Below are positions 35,325 to 47,217 of a DNA stretch of 64,000 nt, piece by piece. The notes below the pieces were generated by a model. It was not told the DNA's origin. It made no database searches and was given only the letters and a program-made list of their open reading frames with translations. The number at the start of each line of letters is the position of its first letter. The first letter of the stretch is position 1. Origin of the DNA: Arion vulgaris (Eukaryota; Mollusca; Gastropoda; Stylommatophora; Arionidae). Made by a program: the position numbers and the translations under genes. The DNA is taken from positions 62,001-126,000 of the forward strand of contig CM036759.1 of NCBI GenBank assembly GCA_020796225.1, given 5' to 3'.

Positions 35325-35665
35325 AGGGGCGGCTCGTCATTAAGGGCCAGTGGGGCCAGGCCCCACCAAAAATATTGAGTAACATGTACTTATTATTTCA
35401 GACATTATTTGTTTATAATTATTACTTTCAACAGGATACTGATTAGCTTTGAAAGTTGATAGAAAACCGCTAAATATCCCCACATTCTGAAATATAAAAT
35501 TCATCATATTTTTCTCTAGTTAGTATACACTCATGATCATTAGGGCCAGTAAGAACAGGCCTACAAAACAAAATATAATTAACGTGTACTTATTATTTAA
35601 ACAAATTTTTGTTCGTAATTATTATTGTTAACTTGACACTGATTAGCTTTGAAAGTTGAATATTT
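35325..35665. repeat. hAT-like head followed by a 199-bp partial duplication
   Basis: AGGGGCGGCTCGTCATTAAG matches the start of the MITE at 4064. Two diverged direct copies follow: GGGCCAG at 35344 and 35543, each followed by GTACTTATTATTT and ACTGATTAGCTTTGAAAGTT. Only the left terminus resembles the MITE; no right terminus was found. It is probably a truncated, tandemly duplicated relative. Confidence 0.55.
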
Positions 35666-35786
35666 AACACTAAAATATAAATATTATATCATAATAATAT
35701 AACAATCACAATAATATATAAACATTATTATTTAAAAACTATATATATAGTCTTAAATTCAGCTTCTCTCTGTAATGCTTGACGTA

Positions 35787-37050
35787 CGAGGGCGCATTGA
35801 AAAGTAATGCCTCCAAGTCCATAACTCTGTTAATATACATAATTTACAAATGAAACAACATTTCAGAAAGCGAGATGTCCACTACACAATAGAGTCATTT
35901 TTTCTACATAGTCACCTCCGTTCCACACACGCCAACGTCGAACTAGGTTGTTGCATCCCGTCGAAAAAAATCTAATGATTTTCACGAAGTCAGGTACGCA
36001 CATCTGCTGCCACATCCTCGTCAGAAGCATATATGTTTCCCTTGAGATGTTCCTTGAGCTTTGGGAACGGAAAAGTCCCAAGGTGCCAAATCAGGGCTAT
36101 ATGGTGGGTGCGCTAAAATGTCGTCAAAGTGAGACGCTCTAATGCTGCCGCTATGTGTCTACTGGTGTGTGGACGAACATTGTCATGTTGAAGGACTGCG
36201 TGTTTTCCAGGACAGACACTGCAGTCTTGCCCGTAGTTTCTTCATCGTTTCCACATACCGATCAGAATTGACAGTATTGCCGCGTTCCAAAACTCTTTTG
36301 GATTACGCCCCGGCGTCCAAAAAATGGTCATCAAACTTTTCCCGTGACGCGACAGTTTTGAATTTTATTTGGGTGGGTGAGTTTTTGTGCCTGTATTAGA
36401 TAGACTGGCACTTGTTTTCAGGGTCGTAATGATGCATATATGACTCATCGCCAGTGACAATTCGGCACATAAAGTCATCGCCTTCTCGTTCATATCGCAT
36501 CAGGTGTTCCTGACCCCCTGATGTCGGCGATGTTTCATTTCGGTGTCAGCATGCGAGGACCATCTTGCACAAACTTCCTATACCCTAGGGAATACATGAA
36601 TAATGTGATGTACTCGTTCAGTTGAAATTTCAAGCATTGTAGCGACATATTTTTGCTTGATGCGGCGATTGACATGAATCAGTTCGTCACGCGAGCTTGG
36701 GGTTTTTTATCCACTGCTGTAATTGGTCGTCCGCTGCGAGTCTGATCATGCAAGGTCATCGTCGCTGGACTGTCGTCTTTAAAGCCCTTGCCACCTCCTA
36801 ACAGTACTCCATCCACACAGGCGTCACCCCGCTCTCATTCTCGTATTCGGGGGAAACACAACCTTGGCCGTCAAAATTCAACCCGCTCCCCAAACCGAAC
36901 GTCCATCTCCCCATCTTGGATAATTTTGGGCCATCCCAACTTTCCCAGCCGAAACTTACTGTCTTGCCACACTATACTTTTTTATTCGGTGTCAATTGCC
37001 CCCAACACTATTAAAAAAGTTATGGACTTGGGTTTTACTTTTGCCCCTCG
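35787..37050 (-). mobile_element. Mariner, near full length, degraded right part
   Basis: The left end is CGAGGGCGCATTG after TA (35785-35786). The right end is recognisable but altered (TTTTACTTTTGCCCCTCG). Transposase is on the minus strand. Its C-terminal half is alignable with the copies at 14056 and 56144 (for example QLVRRWRV near 35930 and YASDEDVAADV-like words near 36020), and the N-terminal half at 36490-36970 aligns with 57240-57665. From about 36800 the sequence acquires extra or missing bases in homopolymers (TCGGGGGAAACAC, CCAAACCG), unlike the clean match further left. Confidence 0.85.
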
Positions 37051-38015
37051 TTATATTGCTATGTTTTATCGGTGAAAATTCTCTACTGACGATGTAACGT
37101 GATCTCACCTAACCCCTTTAATAATAATTGAAAAACAATTTTTCCATTTTATTCACTGGAATAGGTTCCTACGCGATCAACCAATTAACGTTAAACGCGA
37201 CTCTTGATTAAACATATTTTTATACTTATCGTTTTAAATCAAAAATTATATAAAATAGAAAAAATGATATCATTAATGAAATATGAACTAATTATTATTA
37301 TAATCTTAACGGTAATCCCCTTTCTTTTCAAAACACTTTCTTCTACAACGCCCCCTAATTTGCGAGAAACTTGCCTTTTTGAAGTAGGGGTATACTCGAA
37401 ATTAAAAATGAATCAATGGTTTAATTATTAGAAATCCGTTTCCTTCGTTAAAGATAAAAAAAAGCTTGAAATTAAACGGCTGGTACATCGCCAAATATAT
37501 ACAATTGAAACGAGATGGAAGAAGGGGACTTTCAAAATGTGGTTTAGAAAAAATCATGGTTAACTGTCAGTAAAAAAAGCAAAATTTTTTGTGTTTTTTA
37601 TTTTTTTCTTTTCATGGTGAAGGTTGTGGTAAACGGTAGGTTTAGGGATCTAAAAAACATTTGAAAAAATTTTAAAAAAAACACGATGAAAGTTCACTTA
37701 TTTGAAAATGACTGAAAATAAAAATATTTGGAATTAAAACAGTGCTTTACAGTTAACCAGAAAATTTTCAGTCCAGAAACCAAGACCTCGTCACAAAAAT
37801 AGACACATACAAAACAAGTGAAAATCTTAATATATGTTGTGGAACTCATGTTGTTGTCGTGTGGTGCCTTTTTCAATTTGCGTTCCAGACAATTTTTAAA
37901 AAAAAAATATTGTCTGGCCCCCTGTCATTGATGTGTTCAAAGTATTTTTGTTCTTGATTTTATTTTTTTAATTAGAACTCTTTTAGTATCAATGTTAGAA
38001 AAAAAGGTTTGTTCT
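37051..38015. other. Homopolymer-rich stretch, no gene
   Basis: Runs of A, T or C/G longer than five are dense here. No coding or repeat structure is readable. Confidence 0.4.
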
Positions 38016-38019
38016 TTTC

Positions 38020-38130
38020 CAAAACGGGAAATGGCCCCAAAGGTACATGGGACAACCGCGTCAGGATTAGTAGCTGGCAAAACCCAAGATCCTCCCCCCT
38101 CCATGTGGTGCCCCGGGGAAACAGACACGG
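38020..38130 (+). repeat. Family C leader fragment, copy 1
   Basis: CAGGATTAGTAGCTGGC, AAGATCCTCC and CCATGTGGTG...GGGGAAACAGACACGG match 50222-50290 (CAGGATTAGTTAGCTGGC, AAATCCTACC, CCACGTGGTGAATCTAGGAA) and more loosely 42394-42470. The copy is short and its continuation is obscured by noisy sequence. Confidence 0.55.
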
Positions 38131-41100
38131 TTATTTTTGGCTAACTTAAAAAGGGAGAGCTATTGGTATAATAGTATGAGACCGTTCTTTTGCATAAAAT
38201 CTGCTTAACCAAAAAGAATCCCAGAGTGACTATTAATGCACATCTCCCCGGGCTGATGGGAAAAGCTGCAAATCATAAAGGAATGAAGGGTCATCCAAAA
38301 GGGCGGGCCCTTTGGGAAAAACTCGGGCCACGATGTGAGAGCTCAATTGTGTTGGGGTTCATGACAGTATTAGGCATAGTAAAGGGACACGTAAAAAAAC
38401 AGATAAACACGTAAGCAGGCATCAAAAGGGGGAAGGGGTTGCGTAACAAGGAGAGCCCACGGGGACAGACATGCACGGTGCTGATGTAGAGGCAAAAAGG
38501 CTAGAAACTAGGGGGGGGTCGCCCCAATTGTGCAGAAAAACGGAAAGCCCAGCGGGGCTTGAATCTAGTCAAAGTTTATACCGAATGGGATAAACTGTGC
38601 CTTAAGAAAATGGGTAACATGCCCGTGAAAATGTGACCCGGCGGGGGGAAAAGGACGGCTCAATCGGTGGACAAAGGTACAAGCAGTTGGCAAATGGGCC
38701 AAAAAGAAACGCGAGGTGGCGGCCTCAAAGATGGGTCTCCATCCAACAATAACAGCGTTTCCTCTCGCCTTCCTCTGCCTTGAGTCTTTGGGGGCAATCA
38801 AAAGGGTAGTGGGCAAATACAAAATGGACGGGCCGGGAAAACCGCATTCAAAAATAGCTGGTAAACGGCAGATGCGCTCAACAACCCGGGGGGAAGGTTG
38901 TCTAAGGGGAGCTACCTAAACAAAATGCAACCTGCTGCCTTCAGGGCGGCGGCGCCCAGGCGACGGAAGGGGAACCCAGTAAACGCTGGCTAAAAACCGG
39001 GAAAATCTAAGGAAGCCCCAGAGCTCCAAATGGCGCTAAATGTAACGAAATCACCCTCTGTGCCATGAATCAGTTTCCCCGGCAGATTATGGGGGGAAAC
39101 TGGTACATTAGTCTAAGCGGTGATCGCAGCAAAAAAAGAGGGGAAAAAAAAAGAAAAAAAAGAGAAAAAGAGAGAGAAAGAAAGGGGAAAAACTTCCCGG
39201 AATAGACAAAAAAATATAAATATAAAAACCCAAATTTTCCAGAAATTTTGAAACACCAAAAAAAAAAAACGATCCCCCTTTAAGCCATAACATCAAAATT
39301 AATGTTTAACATTTTGAACGAAAAAGCTAGCTTCTGATCTATATTTAAAAAAACAATCATTAAAAAATTTCCTCTTGAATTGCTCTTATTTTTTTTAAAA
39401 GTCCTTCATATATTTGATATTTGCTGTGTGTTTTAGTGTTTGGTTTATTGTTTTTTTGAGAAATGTAATCTCAATGTTTGATTTTTTAGTTGATTTATTT
39501 TTAGATATAGTTTACAAACTGACTTAGTGTGCTACACCGTCCCAATTCCTATTTTCATATTTTGTTGGATAATTTACAAAACCTGACTTCAATGGTTCAA
39601 AAAATTTTAAAAGTGTTCTTTGTTCCCGTCCATTGTATTAAAATCTTTTTTGTGATTGCATATTATTTACACTGTTTTGTTCCAACAGTTTGTTTTTTTT
39701 TTTAAAGACTTCTAAAAAAGGGCTCTATAGTTACTGCTCATGTGGGTAAATACAAAAATTCGAGATGAGTTTATACCCTCCCGAAAAGCCAAAAACTCCC
39801 AACACCAAAAATAGAAACTTTTCCCTGAACTGTAACTAAAAAGCGACTCTAACATAATGACACTAACTGGAACAAAACAAAAAATATACAAAAAATCATC
39901 AACCCTTTTTCCGTTTTTATTACGACTGGGAAAATCGTTTGCTTTTATATTCGACTTCTGTTTTTTTCCATTTTTTTAATACTTTTATTTTCTAAAGTAT
40001 CTTTTGCAAACAACAATGATTACAAATAACGAAGGGGTAAAAAAATTTGATGAAAAAAATGTTTAACCCGTTCTCGATTTCCCCATGGGAAAAATTCCCC
40101 AAGGTTTTGTTTCTCGGGAAAAAAAGTTACTTTTAGATGGTTACAAAGTACCTGGCACAGCCGTGAAAAAATCAGGAATAACAATGGTCCGCCCTTCTTT
40201 TGGTGTGATGATAGTTTTTATCTGGGGATAAACATTAAAACCAAAAAATTTGAATTTCAAAAACGTCTCATTATTTAAACAAATTTCAATATGACAATTA
40301 CTTTTAATATTGGGAAAAGAAAAATTTTCGATAAAATTGTTCGTTTATTTACGTTGCAACCACCGAGGGTTTAAAACCACGTCTAGTACTCATGATCTCA
40401 AAGGGTGAAACCTTCGGGAAAAGTCATAGCAAAACAAAACTTTTCCCAACCTTCCAAAACTCTCATTCGAAAGATTGATGGAACTTAGGTTTTAAAAACT
40501 TTCGTTCTTTAGTACTGAATCCACCTGTTGGGCCTTCTGGGTCAGACCTTTTTCTCTCTCTCTGCCTTTTACCCCAATTTGGGGGTGACTCTCAATCAAC
40601 TCTAAGTCTTCCTGTCTCTAATTTATCCTTGCTCCCCCCATATCTTCTTTTTTGATCTCTGTCTCCCAAAATTTTGTCCCCTTTTTTCTGGGCCCTTTTT
40701 TTTTGCTTTCCCTCTGGTTCAGGAAGGCCCTTCTTTTTATCCTTTTTTTTTTCATAAAATGTGCTCTATCCCCCCACACCCTTTTAACCTCGGGGTATTG
40801 GAATAATAGTATTTAAGTTTTCCCCATTTGTAACCCTTTCCTCTTAATCCCTCAAATTTAAAAATTTTCAATATTTGTTTTTTGGGTTTTTAAAAAAAAA
40901 AATTTATCTAAAAGATTTATAAAATACCAAACTCTTTGCTAAAAAAACGTCAATGTATTGTTAACGATGATCAATTTTTATAAAACATATGTCTTTATCC
41001 AATAAAAAATCACGGCATATTTTAAAAATTCATCATCGTAATCATCTTTTGATTGTATACTAAATAAAATTTACAAACCCCAATGGAATCTGACTTTGAT

Positions 41101-41520
41101 TTTTGTTTGTTTATCCATATTATGTATGAATTTTAAAAATGTTTTGATTTTCAGATTGACATTCATTACAATATTAGTAGCTACTACCTTTTCCCCCCCT
41201 GCAAATAAAAAAATATAATTCCCCAAAGATAATAGAAGCTGAGTCTGAATTCTCATCACTATTCACAGAATCATCACTGTGTACAGTAACGTCATCATTA
41301 TCTACATTGTCTACTGCGATTCAGAACATGACATGAACATGAGCTTGATAACAAAGTGTATACACACTTTAAGATGTGCAACAAATCAAATGCTGGTTAC
41401 CAATTTGATCAAATATATGTTTTCAAATGACAAAAACCCTGCAACTATGGTAACTAATCTGACCAACATTGATCATTTTGAAAATGGTAGTCATACATTT
41501 TGAGTTGTTTCTTTCTTTCT
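38131..41520. other. Noisy, homopolymer-rich sequence without a gene call
   Basis: Examples: eight G at 38511, twelve A at 39258, twelve T near 39692. A 65-bp almost pure purine tract lies at 39128-39192. GC-richer blocks at 38200-39110 may be repeat sequence, but no frame is interpretable. Confidence 0.45.
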
Positions 41521-41524
41521 TTCT

Positions 41525-41950
41525 CGAATCATGTTTGCCTCACAACGTCAGGTCATGAAGAGATTTCTAAAACGGGCCTAGTATGCGCTTCGTAGATAGT
41601 CTCTTTTGTCGTCTCTGTTATCTCTGAGGTCCATCTTTTGCTTGGCCGGCCTTTTGCTTTGTAACCATTGTATCGGAGCATCATTGCTCTTTGGGGTGCA
41701 CTGTCTATTGATAATCTGCTTACGTGGCCGAACCATTTAAATTGTTGTTTCTTGATGAAGTCTAGTACTGATATTGTACCCACTTTTTCCTGATGTCTTC
41801 ATTTCTCAACCGGTCTCTTCTTGTTACACCCAGCATTCTGCGTAGACATTTCCTCTCTGTCGTGACTAGTTTTCTTCTATCGTTTGTTGTCAGCTTCCAG
41901 GTCTGGCACTGGTAACATAATGTGGGGAGAAAGATTGTGTTGAACATTGT
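41525..41950 (-). pseudogene. Family E non-LTR retrotransposon, 3' end, best copy
   Basis: Minus-strand frames 41762-41947 and 41553-41783 encode the RT C-terminus: FLPTLCYQCQTWKLT, KCLRRMLGVTRRDRLRNEDI, then a frame step, then FIKKQQFKWFGHVSRL, KAKGRPSKRWTSEI and ETIYEAHTRPVLE. The 3' end carries a (TTTC)n run on the given strand, that is (GAAA)n in element direction, at 41509-41524. 5' truncated, with one frameshift between the two frames. Other copies are at 31385-32230 and 63576-63735. Confidence 0.85.
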
Positions 41951-42350
41951 TATTAATTAGTGCAACGTCATCACAATAATCGGATACATATAGGAAATAT
42001 GTTCAAAGTTATGACGAATGTATTAACGTGAAGACATGCTGATGGTCTTAATTAATTGCTTGTTAAACACAATAATTTTGCTTCTGGTACAACGTTTGCC
42101 TATCAAATTCCCGAAAGTTTTGTAGTATATAATATGTCCCCTTGTCAATACTGATTCTCATCAATGAGGTACGTGTTATTGTTGTTTGTTTGTTGGTTAC
42201 ATGCTTTGATATAACCACAACCGATTCGTTGTTATGTTGAAAGGGCGTACCTCGCATAAAAGACGCTTCTGTCCACCCACATAACACACACACTAGAGTA
42301 CATAAAGAACAGCAAAGGCGATGTGGTATCAGTGAACGTTGCCGTATTGT
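41951..42350. other. Intergenic, nothing recognised
   Basis: No coding or repeat signal was seen. Confidence 0.4.
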
Positions 42351-42354
42351 TTAA

Positions 42355-44130
42355 ATCTCCCATGGGGTCAAAGGCTCATGGCGGCAACATGTGTCAGGGT
42401 TAGCGAAGGGCGTGCTAACAAGACCCTGCCCCTACCTCTACGTGGCGACCCTGGTAACAGACTTAGGTTCCGGTCTGGTTATGGGGGCAGGGATCGAGGA
42501 GAACTACAGGTATTGGTAGTAGTGCAAGCACGGAAAAGCAATGCAGGACCGAAAAGCCATGAATAACGCACTTATCTCCTTGCCGATGTCCGCTAAAAAT
42601 TGTCCAAGTTCAAAAGTACGAAACACCAGCGTACGAGCGACCGAGATCAAAATGCAAACTTCCCCTGGAGTAAATGACCGAGTTAAAGGGATGAGAGTTG
42701 CATCCCAAAGCAAAGACGTGGAGCGAAAACTTGGTGCTCGAGTCAAGCTCCGTGTCAGAGCAGTTCCTAGGTACTGTAAAAGCGATGGTAGAGGTGAACA
42801 CAATGGTCTTACCACAAGTAGCAGCTTCCGCTCGATGAGAAGGCTGCACACAAAGGGATGAAGGTGTATCAATTTGGAAAGAAGGCCAACTCCCAAAGAG
42901 TAAGGGCCGCAAACAAATTGCCAGCTGTAGGCTAGAATCAATAAGAAATGTGCGTAACGAATCAAAAAGTCTCGGTTTACACGGCAGCGCTGCATCGTGT
43001 CGCTACATGGGAAGGTATGCGGGAAACCCGTACATGAGGCAAAGCACGGAGAAACCTATTGGGTAAAGTTGGCTGAGCGCAAATTTTAAAGTTGCAATCA
43101 ACGCCTAACGAAACTGCCCTCCTGGGACAATCCGGGCAAGGTACGGTTGCCAAAACAACTAACATCCCTGGAAGAACTTATGTGGGAATGGTTGAACAAG
43201 CGCAAATCATAAAAGTTGCGTTTTAGTGCCTAATGTAACTGCCCTCTCTGGGACAACCGGACAGGGTACTGTTGCAGTAACAACTAACATCCCCGAAAGA
43301 ACTGAGGTGGGTGATAACGGCGAGCTCAAAACCTCAGTTGCGTTGATAGTGCCGATTGAAACGACCCTCTAGAATATCTGTGTGCAGCCACAGACCAGTG
43401 TTTTCCGGAGACAGAGAAAATACGGGGTAAATTCCTTGCAAATTGCCAAGTAACGACACGGGCCTCGAAGCGGCTGAGAATAGTCCTACTCAGGAACAAA
43501 CTCACCGTGGATAAAAAAAAAAGTATAGCCGATAATGCAAAGGACTGACTGGTACAACGCCAAGCATTGGCTAAGGGCAATATTTTTTCGGACCCCGATC
43601 ATCCTACACAGATGACGTCATAACTCAGATCACATAAAGGCTAAGCATACTGCCAACATATGATACTTTGTTTGAAAAAGCACCACAAAAAGATGATACT
43701 TCCTGTGACTAGCCCTAGAAGTGTCGAGATCGTTCGGATCTTTACCTTAGCGACCTCACCCAGTCAACGCATGTAAGCTAATCCTCCTTGGCGTAGATCT
43801 AAGCTTACATTTACGGCACTAAAGATAATTAAGATGGTATCTTACGTTGTGTATGGAACGACCTCACCAAAGGCAGAAAAGCCGTTAGAGAAGGCACCCG
43901 ATATGCCCTCACTAAAACTAACTCTGCCCGGGAAAGAATTACAAGTACATTAGGTCTCCTGCATGATCACTCTTAAAGGATCTAAGCTTCAAGTACCTCG
44001 GAAGTCGGCGAGACTGTCCTTAATCTTTGAGGGATGCCTGTAAAAGGGTAATATAGGCCCAAGCAAAAATCAGTCAGAAGCGTAATACCAGGCGTTATGG
44101 CTTTACGCCTGAATTAAAAGCGGGTGATCG
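42355..44130 (+). repeat. Family C element, copy 2 (probable non-LTR retrotransposon leader and scraps)
   Basis: This copy aligns in patches with 50205-51200. The leader has CTAC(G)TGGCGACCC and GGGATCGAGGA...TAGTAGTGCAAGC. Later shared words are ACAACTAACATCCC, AATTGCCAA, GACACG...CTGAGAATAGT and GACCTCAC. The middle (43075-43345) contains two to three internal tandem units of about 125 bp. At 43975-44110 a plus-strand CTTCAAGTACCTCGG followed by GCAAAAATCAGTCAGAAGCG fits the FKYLGS...AKIS... thumb of a non-LTR RT. No RT core is present. I infer a rearranged non-LTR element; the protein encoded by the leader is not recognised. Confidence 0.5.
43075..43345 (+). repeat. Internal 125-bp tandem units in family C
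   Basis: Successive units share GAGCGCAAA / AAGCGCAAAT, AAGTTGCG, AACTGCCCTC at 43113 and 43238, TGGGACAA and ACAACTAACATCCC. A third partial unit starts near 43322 (GAGCTCAAAACCTCAGTTGCG). The copy at 50640-50830 shows the same arrangement. Confidence 0.65.
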
Positions 44131-44414
44131 AAAGAAGAGAAAAAGAAATCTTCCATGATATATACTTTTCATAAACGTAGTCTATCTAACATAACCGCAA
44201 AGACCGCTATTCCAAGAGAATTTGTTCAATGTCATCATTTCGTGATTAGAATTCGAACAAAGAGTCAGAACTCACAAATATAATCAGATGTTTGATTATA
44301 TCTAAGGGACGACTGCGGGTCAGACACATTTATTGTCTTAATTAAAGGAGCCTCCAAGTTACATTGTAGGATAACATTGAATACAACCTCTTTCGTTATT
44401 CTTTTCAGAGATCG

Positions 44415-44560
44415 CTGATCTCAGTGTAGGTGAGATCGAGGTCCTAGTCATATCGGAGACGGACTAAATATGCAGGTCCTGTGTTCAATTTTACCACGTA
44501 AAAGAACCCATGGCAGTTCAAAATTGAAACGAACAGGCTGGAAAGCCGATGCCTGTTCGA
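44415..44560 (+). repeat. Possible tRNA-derived SINE
   Basis: GATCTCAGTGTAGG resembles an A box and GTGTTCAATTTTACC a degenerate B box, followed by AAAAGAACCCATGGCAGTTC, a word type I associate with invertebrate SINE bodies. The box spacing (about 70 bp) is larger than in a tRNA and no flanking duplication was found. Confidence 0.3.
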
Positions 44561-44599
44561 AATAGAATTCCTACATAAATATATTCACAATTTTTCAAA

Positions 44600-45104
44600 A
44601 TACATTATTGACGCTTGCCGGTGCTACAGAGTTCGTGCACTGCAGCTGGAATCTCCTGTGTAAGAAAGAGATCGGAACTCATATGGTTACTCACCGAAGT
44701 GCAATGATGATTGCCCTATCCATCAATAAAGCAATAAATCTGTCATCATACCGAAAGTACATGACTTATATGATCCATCAAGAGCGTTATAATAAATAGA
44801 AACAACAGTAACATGAAACAGAGTAACACACAGCCGCTGAAGTGTATGTCTACCATACGTTTAACACTGCCATAACCTAACACAACATTGCATTGTTCGT
44901 TAAAAGCAATGTTTGCAAGATAAGATGCGTAAATATTATATCCCGATATACTGCGAAATAGCACGATTCGTAACACCTGTTATATAAAACCAATCTAAAA
45001 TATAAGAATTATATATATATATATATATATATATCATTAATAAAACTGATGAACAACATGTCATAGAAGTCATCTCACGATCAATGGAACAGGTCGTAAA
45101 CGAA
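44600..45104. other. Intergenic with a (TA)n run
   Basis: A (TA)n microsatellite lies at about 45009-45034. No gene is seen. Confidence 0.5.
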
Positions 45105-45219
45105 AACTCACTCTGAAATATAACGAGTCATAGAGGAAAACACACGCTGAATATAACGAGTAATGAGAAAAACACACGCTGAATATAACGAGTTATAAAG
45201 GAAAACACACGCTGAATAT
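45105..45219. repeat. 32-33 bp minisatellite, left block
   Basis: About three to four units of ACGCTGAATATAACGAGTC plus ATAGAGGAAAACAC. The array is interrupted at 45219 by the family A element and resumes at 48478 in register. Confidence 0.88.
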
Positions 45220-45224
45220 CATCA

Positions 45225-45760
45225 TCATCAGGTGCCGTGCCGGCTGGCGTAGGCGATCATGGATCTCCACAAATCTCTGTCGTTGGTGTTTGCTATCAAC
45301 TCAGATGTTGACGCTCTACCGTGCCATGAAGTCAGGCTATCCAACATTTTCTCTCTCTGTCTTCCCTGTCTCGTCTACCCTCGATTTTACCGGTTGTCAC
45401 AATGTGTTCTAAACCTCCTCCTCATCACATGCCCGAAACATGATGACTGCCTCTTTCTTATATTGATGATAAGCTTTCTTTGTGTCTTGATCTCATTCAG
45501 CACCTCAACATTAGTCATTTAGCAGTCCATGGAATTCTCATCATTCTTCTATAAAACCACATTTCTGTGGCCCTCAGAAATTTTTCGATCTGTGTGTTCA
45601 TTGTCCATGACTCGCATCCGTATGTCAGTATTGGTTCTATGTAGCACTGAATAACTCGCATTCTGATCGGATTGACAAGGACTTGTTGCAGATAATGCTT
45701 CTCATTTTCACGAATGATGTTTTCGCTTGTCCTATTCTGCTCTTTATTTCTGATCGGCAT
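45225..45760 (-). pseudogene. C-terminal region of family A ORF
   Basis: The frame 45515-45760 continues the RT after a shift near 45700: RMRVIQCYIEPILTYGCESW and YRRMMRIPWT. After a stop at 45515 the remaining tail to the 3' end is readable in shifted frames with a SCFGHV-type block and a final RDLWRSMIAYASRHGT. This tail is the signature by which the copy at 20128 was recognised. Confidence 0.82.
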
Positions 45761-47217
45761 CTGCCATCTGATGTTACCAGAACTCCAAGGTATTTAAATT
45801 GCTGCACTTGTCTTAGATCAGTCCAATTTACTGTGATGGTGCATTTTGGCAAAATCTGCTTTATTGATATTATCATAACTTCTGTCTTCTTAATATTCAA
45901 ACTGAGTCCTTTGTTGTTACTTTCTGTCACAACCTTATCAACTAATTTCTGTAGCTCCATTTCATTTCTTGCTATTAAGACAGTATCATCAGCGTATCGC
46001 AGGTTATTTATAATATGTCCTCCCACAGTTATTCCAGGAATATATTTTATAGACCTAAAAATGCTTTCACAATACAGTGAGAACAGGTCTGGTGATAATA
46101 CGCATCCCTGTCTAACACCTTCTTTGATCTTCTGGAAAATTCCAATCTTTTTGTCTATTCTTATATCTGCTGTTTGCTGCCAATATATGTTCTGAATGAT
46201 TCTTAGATCTTTGCTGTCGATGTTTAAGCTCTCTAATATTTTGGAAAGTTCTTGATGGCTTACATTGTCGAACGCTTTGGTGTAGTCTATAAAGCACAAG
46301 TTTAGATCTGCTTTTACTTCTATTGATCTTTCTATTAGTGTTCTTAGGATATATATAACGTTGCTAGTTCCCTTGCCTTCAACAAATCCACACTCCTCAT
46401 CACTGATTTATGGTCTTATTCTGCTTCTTATCCTTCTCATCATTATCCTCAGTAGTATCTTTGTCATATGACTCATAAGATTGATAGTGCGGTGATCTTC
46501 ACATTCCACTGCTCTTGATGTCTTCGGCAAAGCAATAAATATGGACTTTAGTAGATCTTTTGGAATACAATAGCTGTCATATATGTCGTTTAAAAGCTTC
46601 GTTATCACTTCCGTTCCTAAATTTCCTAGAGCTTGAATTTCTTCTGCTGTTATGTTATCTGGACCTGGATACATTCCCCTCCTAATGTGTTTTATGGCAT
46701 CTTCAACTTCAGCTGCAAGTATTGGTGGTCCCTTGCATGTGTCTGGTATATTTAGTTCTCCTCTGTCATCATCGTAGAGTTCTCCAATATATTCCGTCCA
46801 TCGTCTCGTTATGATTTCTTCCCCCATTAATATTGTACCTTCTTTGGATTTTAGACATCCAGATCGCGTGTGTGACTTTCTCCCTGTGATGTCGTTTATT
46901 TGTTTGTGTAAAGGGTTTGTGTTCTTGTTATGCTGTTTCTCAATTTTGCTGCATTTCAGATTGAGCCAGTTCTCTCTTTCTACCCTGCACCTGTCTTTGA
47001 TCTCCTTATTTAGTCTGTCATATTCTTCTGTATTTTGCTTGCTGTTTCTTCTTGCATCCATTAACTGTAATATTTCCTCCGTCATCCATTTCTTCCTTGC
47101 ATTGTGTTTTATTTTTGGTATGATTTCAGATGATGTTTGGCATATTGACTCCTTTAACATTTCCCACTGTTCATCCATGCTTTGTCTCTTTGCTATTGCG
47201 CTGTAACTATTCTGCAC
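45637..47217 (-). pseudogene. Reverse transcriptase domain of family A
   Basis: Frames 46408-47217 and 45637-46299 share one phase, separated by a stop near 46405. The linker has a helical basic stretch (KHNARKKWMTEEILQLMDAR). RT motifs then follow: SIFIALPKTSRAVECEDH, FIDYTKAFDNVSHQ with the first catalytic aspartate, GVRQGCVLSPDLF, and RYADDTVLIARNE with the catalytic pair (about 45988-45999), then LSLNIKKTEVM and FKYLGVLVTSDGR. All catalytic aspartates are kept, so the decay is limited to a few lesions. Confidence 0.92.

Noticed and set aside
42504..42995. 163-codon minus-strand frame
   Set aside because: Lies in family C, where similarity to the other copies is not codon-patterned in this frame; no motif recognised.
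45683..46195. 170-codon plus-strand frame
   Set aside because: Antisense shadow of the family A RT, whose catalytic motifs are on the minus strand.
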